DNA of 64,000 nt from Leptospira saintgironsiae (lineage in GTDB: Bacteria > Spirochaetota > Leptospiria > Leptospirales > Leptospiraceae). This document shows positions 24,595 through 33,230 of the stretch, piece after piece; within the stretch, counting starts at the first letter, position 1, and each line of letters starts with the position of its first letter. The stretch is taken from positions 310,001-374,000 of the forward strand of contig NZ_NPDR01000001.1 of assembly GCF_002811765.1 (NCBI RefSeq). The letters are read 5' to 3'. The position numbers were made by a program, and so were the translations under genes. The notes beneath the pieces were generated by a model. The model had not been told where the DNA came from, ran no database searches, and saw only the letters and a program-made list of their open reading frames with translations.

Positions 24595-25455
24595 TTGAAC
24601 CAGACCTGTTATCTTTGCGGAAGCCAGAAAAACAAAACCTTATTCGTAGAAAACGGAATCCCAATCGTGCGTTGTCTAAATTGCAGCCACGCATTCTCGA
24701 CTTACGAACAAGACGAACATTACGAAGGATACTGGGACGACGAAACCGGTTATGATTTAGACTGGTGGGACGTTGCTCATAGAGACATCTATAAGGACTT
24801 CATTGGAAAATTTCTTTCAGCTCCTAAAGGAAGAATTTTGGACGTTGGCTGCGGACTCGGTTTTTTCGTAAAGACGATCGGGACTTCAAGACCAGGTTGG
24901 GAAGCAGTAGGATACGAGATCTCCGAAAAAGCGGTTAAATTCGCGAGAGAAAAAAACGGACTCAAACAAGTTTTCCCTGGAATCGTTCAAGACAGCGGAC
25001 TTCCAAAAGAAAGTTTTGATATCATCACTCTTTGGGACGTGATTGAACATATCCCTAAACCACATAGCCTCATCCAATATCTGTTCGGACTTTTAAAACC
25101 AGGTGGATTCTTATTTGTTCAAACTCCTAATTTCCCCGTCCAGCTATTCAAAGCAAATTTGAAAGTTGCATTAAAAGGTATGCAAGAAGGCGGACATTAC
25201 CTCGAAGCAAAAGATCATATTAATGATTATACAGAAAAGACACTTGGACTTCTGGCAGAACAATGTGGATTCTCTTCTGTAGAATTTTCTATCTTAAAAC
25301 CGATCGCTTCCGTATCAGGAGTTTCAGGTCCCAAAGCAAAACTAGGGGTCTTCTTAAAGAAGGCATTCTATTACGGAACCTTAATGCTTTGGTATCTCAC
25401 ATTCAAACAGGTAAATTTAAATCTTACCTTGTTTGCATTGCTTAGAAAGAAATGA
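24595..25455 (+). CDS. SAM-dependent methyltransferase with N-terminal zinc ribbon
   Basis: A 286-residue protein. Cys5, Cys8, Cys27 and Cys30 (CYLCG and CLNCS) form a zinc ribbon, followed by a class I methyltransferase (LDVGCGLGFFVKTIG, about 82-96, and DVIEHIPKPHSLI). A hydrophobic C-terminal segment may tether it to the membrane. This architecture is common among methyltransferases acting on sugars or lipids in polysaccharide pathways, but the substrate is unknown. An in-frame stop at 24553 limits the start to TTG 24595. It overlaps the lipoprotein gene by ATGA. Confidence 0.8.
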   Translation: MNQTCYLCGSQKNKTLFVENGIPIVRCLNCSHAFSTYEQDEHYEGYWDDETGYDLDWWDVAHRDIYKDFIGKFLSAPKGRILDVGCGLGFFVKTIGTSRPGWEAVGYEISEKAVKFAREKNGLKQVFPGIVQDSGLPKESFDIITLWDVIEHIPKPHSLIQYLFGLLKPGGFLFVQTPNFPVQLFKANLKVALKGMQEGGHYLEAKDHINDYTEKTLGLLAEQCGFSSVEFSILKPIASVSGVSGPKAKLGVFLKKAFYYGTLMLWYLTFKQVNLNLTLFALLRKK

Positions 25456-26075
25456 GAATACTATTAACAATCTTCGTCGCTTTAATCCAAATAAATTGCG
25501 GATTATTCGAAAAGACTATATTTGACGATGATGTTCCTGGGTTAAACGAAAATCGAGTTCATATCACTAAAGAAAATTTACCTAAACCTGGAATTACAAA
25601 AGAATCCGAACTTTATGACCTATTTCAAGGATACTATTGTAAAAGATACAGCTACGCATTAGAAAGAAGAAAAGTTTTCGATAACAAAAGTATTACCTAC
25701 AATAGGATCTATCATTATGTAGAGACCGTTAATAAACCGATTAAAGGTCCTGGATATTCCGGACATGTAGGCTTAGAAAGAAAATTTTTAACAATCTTCA
25801 CATTAAATGGAATAGTCCAAGACTTCGTTATAATACACTACATTAAGAAAAAGGTAGGATCGGAGGAAGAGTGGCGTGAAGGGCCATTGACTAATTTCGC
25901 CGCAGAAAAATACCATCATGACTGGCCAGATGGATCAAAAGATTTGTACGACTATTATACGCAGCCAGGAAAACATAGAATTCTCGATCCAGAATCCCTA
26001 GAGGCTATATTGAGAGGTGTTAATAAACATAAGGATCCAGTAAAAACTTACGTTGTTGGATCGGAAAAAAAATAA
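25452..26075 (+). CDS. Lipoprotein of unknown function
   Basis: A 207-residue protein. A short hydrophobic signal ends in a lipobox-like LIQINCG with Cys17. The mature part has no family that I recognise. It is rich in Tyr and Lys, and the middle reads YSGHVGLERKFLTIFTLNG with a beta-rich look. Its ATG overlaps the methyltransferase stop (ATGA), so the two are co-translated. It is convergent with the monooxygenase gene, with 1 base between stops. Confidence 0.65.
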   Translation: MRILLTIFVALIQINCGLFEKTIFDDDVPGLNENRVHITKENLPKPGITKESELYDLFQGYYCKRYSYALERRKVFDNKSITYNRIYHYVETVNKPIKGPGYSGHVGLERKFLTIFTLNGIVQDFVIIHYIKKKVGSEEEWREGPLTNFAAEKYHHDWPDGSKDLYDYYTQPGKHRILDPESLEAILRGVNKHKDPVKTYVVGSEKK

Positions 26076-26076
26076 C

Positions 26077-27234
26077 TTAGTTAAACATTTCCACTAGCCT
26101 AGCTACGGCACCTTCGGAATGCATCCATTCTGTCATTTCTAAAGAGTCCCGTGCTTCATTCGCGGCCCTAATCTGCATTTGTTTTTCGTATGCTTCAATT
26201 GCTGCATGTATATCTTTAAAATCTCCATTCGTAAGATAATCACTTAACTCAAGAGAATCGAGCATGGCCAAATTTACACCTTCACCAGATGGGGGCATTG
26301 GATGTGCAGCATCTCCCAAGATTGTAAGATTCGGTAAAGTGTTCCAGCTCTGATCTAAAGGCATACAATATTGAGGGCGAAGTAAAAGCGGCAGACTTAC
26401 ATTTTCAGCCAACTCAAGCCATACACTGTCCCATTTTAAGAATTCTTCTTTAAACCATTCAAAGACTTGTGTTTTATCTGAAAAATTTATCCCGCCATCT
26501 TTTATCCAGTTTTCGTCCTTCTTGCAACTAACATAAAAATCTAAACTTCCATCACCTTTGGATGATACATGCAAAAATTTCTCGCCGTCGTACGCATAAA
26601 TTTTTCCACCTTTCAGTAATTGATGAATATTGGGTGTAGATGTTTCTGAATCTGGTACATTACCCTGTATGATTGTTACACCAGAATAAAAAGATTTTAT
26701 AGAAGTTATATATGGTCGGATCTTAGAGTTTGCACCATCTGCTCCAATTACAATATCCGCAGTTGCTGTTGTACCATTCTTAAATTCAAGTCTCCATGTA
26801 TCCCCAACTTGTATCATAGATTTAAACTGACTGTCCCAAACAACAGTATCAGGCTGCAAAGAATTCAGTAACATGTTTCTTAAAGGCCCTCTGTCAATTT
26901 CAGGTCTGAACATTTCATCATCAAAATTTTCATTCGATTCTTTCTCATGCTCGTCGTAGATTATTTTGGTATGAGTATCTACAACTCGGCCTTTGTCCGC
27001 ACCCGGCCGGTAATTTGCTTTGAAAGAATCCATCAAGCCTGCTGCTTTCATCACCTTCAAACCTGACTCAAAATGTAGGTCAAGGGTCGCGCCTTGCACT
27101 CTAACATCTTTATTAAAATCCCTTTCATACACTTTTACATCTACTCCTTTGAGCTGTAAAAGCCTCGCAAGTGTTAAGCCGCCTGGCCCACCGCCTATGA
27201 TTGCTACCCGTTTGTTTTCTAAGTTTCCTTTCAT
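26077..27234 (-). CDS. FAD-dependent monooxygenase (TetX/UbiH-like)
   Basis: A 385-residue flavin hydroxylase. The N-terminal GxGxxG dinucleotide motif is AIIGGGPGGLTLARLLQ; the DG motif is IVIGADGANSKIR; the second FAD motif is LTILGDAAHPMPPSGEGVNLAM. The overall arrangement fits TetX-type and PHBH-fold enzymes acting on aromatic or polyketide compounds; antibiotic inactivation is possible but not shown. The ATG at 27234 is preferred over TTG 27255, which abuts a palindrome. It diverges from a TetR gene that likely controls it. Confidence 0.88.
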   Translation of the reverse strand: MKGNLENKRVAIIGGGPGGLTLARLLQLKGVDVKVYERDFNKDVRVQGATLDLHFESGLKVMKAAGLMDSFKANYRPGADKGRVVDTHTKIIYDEHEKESNENFDDEMFRPEIDRGPLRNMLLNSLQPDTVVWDSQFKSMIQVGDTWRLEFKNGTTATADIVIGADGANSKIRPYITSIKSFYSGVTIIQGNVPDSETSTPNIHQLLKGGKIYAYDGEKFLHVSSKGDGSLDFYVSCKKDENWIKDGGINFSDKTQVFEWFKEEFLKWDSVWLELAENVSLPLLLRPQYCMPLDQSWNTLPNLTILGDAAHPMPPSGEGVNLAMLDSLELSDYLTNGDFKDIHAAIEAYEKQMQIRAANEARDSLEMTEWMHSEGAVARLVEMFN

Positions 27235-27253
27235 ACGTAGAAATATAGACGGC

Positions 27254-27296
27254 AAAATATTTAAGTAAATTAAATATTTTATTAATTTAAATATTT
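27254..27296. promoter_or_regulatory. AT-rich inverted repeats, candidate TetR operator
   Basis: An 11-base perfect inverted repeat (AAAATATTTAA and TTAAATATTTT) with a 5-base centre at 27254-27280, and a third half-site TTAAATATTT at 27287-27296. They lie in the gap between the divergent monooxygenase and TetR genes. The symmetric sites fit the dimeric binding of TetR regulators. AT-richness raises the chance of accidental symmetry. Confidence 0.5.
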
Positions 27297-27353
27297 ATTT
27301 GAATAAAAAATTAATCCGATTTACCTATTATGTCGACTGGAGAATAATGCCTT

Positions 27354-27914
27354 ATGGGCCTCCGAGAAATCAAAAAGGATAGAATGCGCAAATCTATCTC
27401 TAATCTTGCGACTCGACTTTTCATAGAGAAGGGTTATCATAACGTCACAATGGCGGAGATTGCTGAGAAAGCCCAAGTCTCCGTGCCGACCCTATTCAAT
27501 TACTTTTCGTCGAAAGAAGCTTTAGTATTCGATGAAGATAAAGAACAAGAGAAGGAACTAATTGATGCCGTGGTGACTAGAAAACCTGGCACGTCGATCC
27601 TGGATGCTCTTAGAGAGTTTACGATCCAGCACGCAACTCTCGAGCCTGAAGAATTAAAAAATTTCAAAACGTTCAATCATCTGATCGATTCCACCCCGGA
27701 ATTAAGCAATTATGCAAAGTCAATGTGGATGAGACACGAACAAACTTTGGCTTCTACAATCCAAAAAGAAGCTAAGAAGAAGATCAGTAAGATCGAAGCG
27801 GAGGCGATTGCTCATTTCTGTTTGGATTCTTTACATCGATCCTTGAAATTCGCAAATCCAAAAGCGAGTATAGATTCTCTATTTTCCCTGTTAAAGAATG
27901 GCTGGAACGGATAA
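27354..27914 (+). CDS. TetR family transcriptional regulator
   Basis: A 186-residue repressor. The helix-turn-helix occupies about residues 28-50 (VTMAEIAEKAQVSVPTLFNY and FSSKEAL), a standard TetR N-terminus, while the C-terminal ligand domain is unassigned. It is divergent from the FAD monooxygenase gene and probably represses both through the repeats between them. Ligand unknown. Confidence 0.9.
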   Translation: MGLREIKKDRMRKSISNLATRLFIEKGYHNVTMAEIAEKAQVSVPTLFNYFSSKEALVFDEDKEQEKELIDAVVTRKPGTSILDALREFTIQHATLEPEELKNFKTFNHLIDSTPELSNYAKSMWMRHEQTLASTIQKEAKKKISKIEAEAIAHFCLDSLHRSLKFANPKASIDSLFSLLKNGWNG

Positions 27915-27916
27915 AT

Positions 27917-27935
27917 AAATCTTAAACTAAGATTT
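27917..27935. terminator. Weak hairpin between convergent genes
   Basis: Eight-base arms AAATCTTA and TAAGATTT with a 3-base loop, between the TetR stop and the HAD gene stop. AT-rich and without a long T-run, so a modest terminator at best. Confidence 0.35.
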
Positions 27936-28687
27936 TATAAAACGATCCCTTTTTCTAAACTTAAGATATAGTTTAAAGCAGAAGATAGATCGGGGGATTC
28001 CCAATATTCTTTTCCTTCTAAACTTTTCTTTTCCAGAACTGATTTAGTTTTGCTAGAAGAGATTGGACTTTTCAAATAAAAAGATTCTAACCCGAAAGCA
28101 AGTCCTCCTCCGACATCGTCTTTCAAAGAATCTCCAATAATATATGACTTTTTAGGATCCACACCTGCTAAAGCTTTATTAAAGATCAAAGCAGAAGGTT
28201 TTTCTGCTCCACTCTCTTCTGAAGTTACTAATTTATATTGAATGTCTTTAGGGAACAGGACGGATAATTTCAGTAATTGAGTTCTGAGAGATTCGTTTGT
28301 GATGATAACTAAATCCTGGACTTCCTGCAAAGCTCTTAGTAAAGACAAAATCTTTTTGAACTCAATAGCATTCTTCTTCTTCCAATCTTTAATCCCTTGT
28401 AGAAAAAAACTAAAATAAGCAGAATCCAATTTCAAAACAAACGCTGGATCCGATTTTCCAAATAGAAGTTCAGACATCTTCTTGAAATAAAGAATTCGTA
28501 GTCGATTGACTGGATTATTTGGAAGTTCCTTTTTAACTTCTGCGCGAACAGCGTCGTAAGCTTTTTTGAATTCTTTGGAAGAAGAGAAACCCAAAACCTT
28601 TGCCTTTTTCTCCATTTCGCGGATCGTAAATTCATAGATCCCTAAAGAATCAAAGACCGTATTATCTAAATCCAAAAGAACTGCCAT
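27935..28687 (-). CDS. HAD family hydrolase
   Basis: A 250-residue haloacid dehalogenase-type phosphatase. The nucleophile motif is DLDNTVFD (residues 6-13), motif II lies in IITNES, Lys of motif III in AEKPS, and motif IV is IGDSLKDDVGG. A helical cap is inserted at about 20-100. The substrate is not determinable; the closest pattern is the pyrimidine or phosphoglycolate-type subfamily. Convergent with the TetR gene. Confidence 0.85.
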   Translation of the reverse strand: MAVLLDLDNTVFDSLGIYEFTIREMEKKAKVLGFSSSKEFKKAYDAVRAEVKKELPNNPVNRLRILYFKKMSELLFGKSDPAFVLKLDSAYFSFFLQGIKDWKKKNAIEFKKILSLLRALQEVQDLVIITNESLRTQLLKLSVLFPKDIQYKLVTSEESGAEKPSALIFNKALAGVDPKKSYIIGDSLKDDVGGGLAFGLESFYLKSPISSSKTKSVLEKKSLEGKEYWESPDLSSALNYILSLEKGIVL

Positions 28688-28802
28688 AACTCTAAAATTC
28701 CCGGACCGATCGGAAAGCCAAGGAGAGTTTTGGAAAATGTTTAGGAAATTTCTTTTTCCTTGCTTCTTCTTCCCTTAAAACTAATCTGCAATCCGTTCAT
28801 TT

Positions 28803-30407
28803 ATGTCCGAAGATCGTTTTTCCAGAAAAGTATTCCTTTCCGCTTTAGCATTCTGCGCGGCCCTTTTAGGGATTGGTTCTTATTTCAGATTCAGAAAAAA
28901 AAAGATCCAAGGAAGTATATTAGGCCCAGATAGAGAAACTGGTCATAGGATCAGACAAGCAAGGACAGACTTTTCTCCTACAAGTACAATCCAAACAAAG
29001 GTGCTCATCGCAGGAGGAGGAATTTCAGGACTTTCTTCCGGATACTATTTATCCCAATTCGGAATTTCAGATTATTTGATCTTAGATCTAGAGAAGGATA
29101 TTGGTGGCAATTCAAGATATTCCGAAACCAATTCCTTAAAATATCCCTGGGGTGCACATTATCTTCCACAACCAGGTCCTGAGTCAGTATTAGTTCGTAA
29201 ATTTTTAGAAGAGAATGGATTGGTCCAAGGTAAAGACTCAAACGGAAATCCAATCTATCCAGAAAAGTATCTATGTTTTGATCCGGAAGAAAGACTTTTT
29301 TACCAAGGAAGATGGCAAGCAGGCTTAGTTCCTAGAAGAAGTGGAGAACCTGATTCTCAAGAATTATTATTTCGTAAAATTATAAACTCTTGGCAGAACA
29401 AAAGAGGAAGAGACGGGCAAAAAGCATTCTGCATTCCAATTGATCATTCTTCCAGAGATCCTGAAATTTTAAAATTAGATAGGATCACTTTTTCTGATTA
29501 CTTACAATCATTAGGAATCCAATCACCTGAAATTCTATGGTATGCTGATTATTGCACTCGAGACGATTACGGTGGGAATTCCGACAATATCTCTGCTTGG
29601 GCGGGACTTCACTATTTCTGTTCTCGTTTAAGAGAAGATGAAGATTCTCCTCCTGTCCTTACATGGCCGGAAGGAAATGGATTCCTGTTGGAGCTCCTAC
29701 AAAAGCCTTCTAAAAATAAGATCAAAACTTCTACACTTGTGGAAAGAATTCGTAAGAATTCAGGAAGCTGGGAAATCAATGCTTACGATGTAAAAGAAAA
29801 GAAAGATATTCTTATAAAAGCAGAGCAAGTGATCTACGCTCTACCTTCTTTCACCAGAAAATATATTTTGGGAGAGAGGGAACCATTCTTACAAAAATTA
29901 GAATATTCTCCTTGGTTAGTTGCAAATCTATTTGTGGATGAACTTCCGCAAGGAAAGGGACATCCTCCAGCTTGGGAAAATGTAATTTATAAGAGCAAAT
30001 CTCTCGGCTATGTTATATCCACACACCAAGACTTACGAGCGCTCAGGCCCCAATCGGTTCTTACTTATTATCTTGCTTTTGGAGAAAAAGACACTCTTGC
30101 GGCAAGAAGATCAATTCTTCCTAAAACCTGGGATAATTGGAAAGAAGAGATACTTTCCGATTTAAAAAGGCCTCATCCAAATATAGAAAGTTTGGTTTCT
30201 CGAATCGATATCATGACTCACGCACATGCAATGGTCCGCCCTGTTCCAGGTTTTCTTTGGGGAGGAGAAAGAGAGAAATTAGCAAAATCGGAATCAGGAA
30301 TTCATTTCGCACATTGTGATCTAAGCGGAATTTCCATTTTTGAAGAAGCTTTATATAGAGGATTCGAAGCTTCTAAAAAAGTACAAACTTCCTCCAAGAG
30401 AAGTTGA
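28803..30407 (+). CDS. Tat-signal FAD-dependent oxidoreductase
   Basis: A 534-residue protein with a Tat-like N-terminus (DRFSRKVFLSALAF, twin arginine as RK) and a hydrophobic segment, so it is likely exported folded with flavin or anchored. The FAD motif VLIAGGGISGLSSGYYLS lies at about 64-81, followed by DIGGNSRY, which resembles flavin amine oxidases and phytoene desaturases. Histidine and basic residues occur in the C-terminal MTHAHAMVRPVPG block. The substrate is unknown. The following gene for a multi-span membrane protein overlaps by one base (TGATG), strongly suggesting a functional pair. Confidence 0.8.
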   Translation: MSEDRFSRKVFLSALAFCAALLGIGSYFRFRKKKIQGSILGPDRETGHRIRQARTDFSPTSTIQTKVLIAGGGISGLSSGYYLSQFGISDYLILDLEKDIGGNSRYSETNSLKYPWGAHYLPQPGPESVLVRKFLEENGLVQGKDSNGNPIYPEKYLCFDPEERLFYQGRWQAGLVPRRSGEPDSQELLFRKIINSWQNKRGRDGQKAFCIPIDHSSRDPEILKLDRITFSDYLQSLGIQSPEILWYADYCTRDDYGGNSDNISAWAGLHYFCSRLREDEDSPPVLTWPEGNGFLLELLQKPSKNKIKTSTLVERIRKNSGSWEINAYDVKEKKDILIKAEQVIYALPSFTRKYILGEREPFLQKLEYSPWLVANLFVDELPQGKGHPPAWENVIYKSKSLGYVISTHQDLRALRPQSVLTYYLAFGEKDTLAARRSILPKTWDNWKEEILSDLKRPHPNIESLVSRIDIMTHAHAMVRPVPGFLWGGEREKLAKSESGIHFAHCDLSGISIFEEALYRGFEASKKVQTSSKRS

Positions 30408-31552
30408 TGGAAGAGAAAAATCTACATAGCCCTTGGATCATTTCTAAAAGATTCGATCTTACTTGGTTTATTGCACCAGGACTGATTTCAGTAATTATCG
30501 TCTTGGCGGTACACCACCTTGGATTTCCGGAACCTTCTCCGCTTGGTTCTTCCAGAACAAATGGTAATGCATTACCCCCTTGGCTTTGGTTACTTCTTAT
30601 TCCAGGGATAGATGTTTCACATGTATACTCTACTTTGTTTAGAGCCTACTTCGATAAAGAAGTTTGGAATCGAAAAAAAGTCCTTCTTAGTTTGATTCCA
30701 TTCCTTTGTTTTATAGCAGCATTGATACTTTACTCTTTCGGAAAATTATTCTTCTGGGGAGCGATGGCGTATCTTGCGGTATTTCATTTTATCAGACAAC
30801 AATATGGTTTCTTAAGTTTATATGCGAGAACAGAATCCAAGACTGAAAACAAGATACCATTTCTATTGGATAAGATCTGCTTGTACGTTGTGACCGGCCT
30901 ACCTGTTTTATATTGGCATACGGTTCCAGGTGGAAGGCATTTCGAATGGTTTATGGAAGGTGATTTTTATCAATATCCAAATCATTCTCTTTCAGACTCC
31001 ATTCGTATATTATTTTGGGTCTGGGTGATAGTATACTCATTGAGTCAAGTTTACCTTCTTCTTAAAGGAAGAAGTATCAGTGTTGGAAAACTTCTACTCT
31101 TATTAAACACAGCTTCTGTTTGGTATGTGGGTATCGTATTATTAAACGATGATTTTGCATTTACTCTCACTAACGTGATTAACCATGGAATTCCTTATAT
31201 GGCCTTGGTATTCGCTTATTCTAATTTCAGAAAGAAGCAGCTTCCTGCCTTCTTCTATAATAGCTTTCGTAACGGAGCACTGGCCATTCTAAGTTTCTCA
31301 TTAGTATTATTGGCATTCGCATTCTCTGAAGAATGGCTTTGGGATAGTTTTGTATGGAGGGAACATCCGTATCTATTCGGAAACTCTTCCTTAATAAAAG
31401 CAGAACTAGGATTGGGCCTTGAGGGAATCTTAGTGCCTATCTTCTTTCTTCCCCAATTCACCCATTATATCTTAGATGGGTTCCTTTGGAAGGGAGGAAA
31501 AAACAACTCAGAGCTGGAAGGCTTTATAGGCCTCCGAAATTTGGGCCCATAA
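30407..31552 (+). CDS. Multi-span membrane protein with conserved-looking His motifs
   Basis: A 381-residue protein with about nine hydrophobic segments. His and polar residues occur inside or next to them: PGIDVSHVYSTLFRAYFD (about 65-82), FHFIRQQYGF (about 127-136), VINHGIPYMAL (about 261-271), and PQFTHYILDGFLWK near residue 360. Such an arrangement is reminiscent of metal or haem ligands in membrane redox enzymes, though I assign no family. The TGATG junction with the Tat flavoprotein gene argues for one complex. ATG 30407 is preferred over TTG 30404. Confidence 0.75.
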   Translation: MEEKNLHSPWIISKRFDLTWFIAPGLISVIIVLAVHHLGFPEPSPLGSSRTNGNALPPWLWLLLIPGIDVSHVYSTLFRAYFDKEVWNRKKVLLSLIPFLCFIAALILYSFGKLFFWGAMAYLAVFHFIRQQYGFLSLYARTESKTENKIPFLLDKICLYVVTGLPVLYWHTVPGGRHFEWFMEGDFYQYPNHSLSDSIRILFWVWVIVYSLSQVYLLLKGRSISVGKLLLLLNTASVWYVGIVLLNDDFAFTLTNVINHGIPYMALVFAYSNFRKKQLPAFFYNSFRNGALAILSFSLVLLAFAFSEEWLWDSFVWREHPYLFGNSSLIKAELGLGLEGILVPIFFLPQFTHYILDGFLWKGGKNNSELEGFIGLRNLGP

Positions 31553-31651
31553 AGCCCATCCGAATTGAAAAACGAGTATCTTACGGTTTTCCGATAGACA
31601 AGCCCGGTTTTCATCTCATAATGACGAAAAAGGAAAACAGGATCTACCTCA

Positions 31652-32023
31652 ATGATCATCGTAGAAGGAATCGATTATATTGTAATACCTACCGGGGATA
31701 TAGAAGCCTCTGTAAAATTCTATTCCGAACTATTTGATTTCGAGACGATCGAGGAAAAAGGAAACGAATTCGCAATCATCGGTTTGGATTCTGTGAACAT
31801 TAAACTCCTCAATACCAACGGAGTTAAAAGTTCTTTAACCGAAGTTAAGTCCCCTGTCCTCAGTTTCGTATTGGATGTGGATGATTTTACCGAAGCGATC
31901 GTAGAACTCGAGTCTAAGTCAGTTCAAATCGTAAGAGGACCAGAAACCAGAGACGGAGGAGAGTTCCTTCATTTCTTGGATCCGTCCGGTAATATTTTAG
32001 AGATCAATTACAAAGAAGATTAA
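31652..32023 (+). CDS. VOC (glyoxalase/bleomycin resistance) family protein
   Basis: A 123-residue single VOC domain. Strand pattern begins DYIVIPTGDIEASVKFYSELFDF, and the C-terminal half reads FLHFLDPSGNILEINY, whose terminal Glu is the common metal ligand. Enzyme versus binding function cannot be decided. It starts 99 bases after the membrane protein gene and is followed by a strong bidirectional terminator. Confidence 0.85.
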   Translation: MIIVEGIDYIVIPTGDIEASVKFYSELFDFETIEEKGNEFAIIGLDSVNIKLLNTNGVKSSLTEVKSPVLSFVLDVDDFTEAIVELESKSVQIVRGPETRDGGEFLHFLDPSGNILEINYKED

Positions 32024-32050
32024 AACTTTAACGTATCTCTTTAATAAAGA

Positions 32051-32077
32051 AAAGCCCTCAAATTTGAGGGCTTTTTT
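32051..32077. terminator. Bidirectional rho-independent terminator
   Basis: Perfect 24-base palindrome AAAGCCCTCAAA/TTTGAGGGCTTT (32051-32074) followed by more Ts, and preceded by As. It lies 28 bases after the VOC gene stop and 31 bases from the stop of the convergent gene at 32108, serving both. Confidence 0.9.
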
Positions 32078-32107
32078 ATTGGGTTTAGACAAGCGAGCCA
32101 AAAGAAG

Positions 32108-32308
32108 TTAGGAGATCTTGTCTACAAATGCTCCCTTAGTTTTATAAATATCGCCCGCATAACTAGGATTCATTGCTTTTTGGTCAAAGACCTCGGCCTG
32201 TTTATTTTCGTAAGGCTTATTAGGAATTCCTTCCACCTTAGGCATTTTACGTGGATCAGAAGAGGCCTTTTCGGCGAGTCCGAGATATATAGAGGTTATT
32301 GTTGACAT
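32108..32308 (-). CDS. Small protein of unknown function
   Basis: A 66-residue protein with an ATG preceded by GGAGGG at an 8-base spacing, so it is likely expressed. It begins MSTITSIYLGLAEKASSDP and is rich in Lys, Pro and Asn, with no signal or membrane segment. I do not recognise it. It lies between a terminator and the IPT/TIG lipoprotein gene. Confidence 0.65.
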   Translation of the reverse strand: MSTITSIYLGLAEKASSDPRKMPKVEGIPNKPYENKQAEVFDQKAMNPSYAGDIYKTKGAFVDKIS

Positions 32309-32377
32309 TCAGTGATCCCTCCATTCCGATCCTAATCCAAATCGGAGAATAAACCAAGTATTTTTTTACCCTAAAAA

Positions 32378-33106
32378 TCAAGGAAAAGATACGGTACAAT
32401 TCCCCTTTCCTGCCGTCACGAACATCTGAACTGTATAATAACTGGAAAAGCTCAACGTAGGTTCGAATACCCAGGTATTTGTATCCGAAAAAGTTCCTAC
32501 GTCTGTTCTACCGCAGGTTTTAGAAAACTTAGAATAGATCAGATAGGTTTCACAAGCAATCTTAACATTGGTAGGACCCTCAGGATTCAAGTCGATCCTA
32601 AGAGCTTTGGTTCCTGTCTGACCGGTAATTTGGAATGTCTTTGAATCAGGATAAGATACTCCTAATTCTTCTCCATATAGATTGTCGAAAGACTTATAAC
32701 AATCTACGTAGAATGTCCTACCATAACAATTAGTAGCTGTATCCCCATTATTCGCATCGCAGATAACAGGCCCATCTTTGGTGACAAACAAAGTTCCGGT
32801 AGAAGCTCCAGCAGGTACCACGGTGACGATCTCTGTGCTAGTAGCACTTAGAACACTTGCAGACACTCCGTTAAATTTAACCGTTGTTAAACTTGTATCT
32901 GCAGAAAATAAACGGCCCTTAATTGTGACTGTTGTTCCAGCAGTGGACCCTATTGGAGGAGAACCACTAGGAGGATCAATCTCTGTAATCACAGGATTTC
33001 CCAAACCTAATTGGGTAGCAAGGTCCGAGTCTTTGCTCGAAGAACAACCAAGTCCAAAGATAGATAGAGATAAAATAATAGCTAATATCTGAGTCTGAAA
33101 TCGCAT
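32378..33106 (-). CDS. IPT/TIG domain lipoprotein
   Basis: A 242-residue surface-type lipoprotein. Signal with lipobox LGCSSS (Cys21). An immunoglobulin-like IPT/TIG domain follows at about 37-110 (ITEIDPPSGSPPIGSTAGTT and VKFNG). The remainder contains five cysteines and a beta-rich fold I do not recognise. This layout is common among Leptospira envelope lipoproteins. The gene diverges from the enoyl-CoA hydratase gene. Confidence 0.8.
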   Translation of the reverse strand: MRFQTQILAIILSLSIFGLGCSSSKDSDLATQLGLGNPVITEIDPPSGSPPIGSTAGTTVTIKGRLFSADTSLTTVKFNGVSASVLSATSTEIVTVVPAGASTGTLFVTKDGPVICDANNGDTATNCYGRTFYVDCYKSFDNLYGEELGVSYPDSKTFQITGQTGTKALRIDLNPEGPTNVKIACETYLIYSKFSKTCGRTDVGTFSDTNTWVFEPTLSFSSYYTVQMFVTAGKGNCTVSFP

Positions 33107-33230
33107 TTTTTCTTTAACCTAGAACCGTTCGCACGTAACGCTTTTGCTTGCCGTTTTTAAAAAACCGCAGAATCTACCCAATTATCGGAAAGATTCAGCC
33201 TATCCGGGAAAGATTTTTTAGAAGGCAAAC

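Noticed and set aside
24552..24755. Open frame starting with ATG over the methyltransferase start
   Set aside because: It is out of frame with the zinc-ribbon methyltransferase, is basic and has no family pattern. The methyltransferase motifs clearly belong to the other frame.
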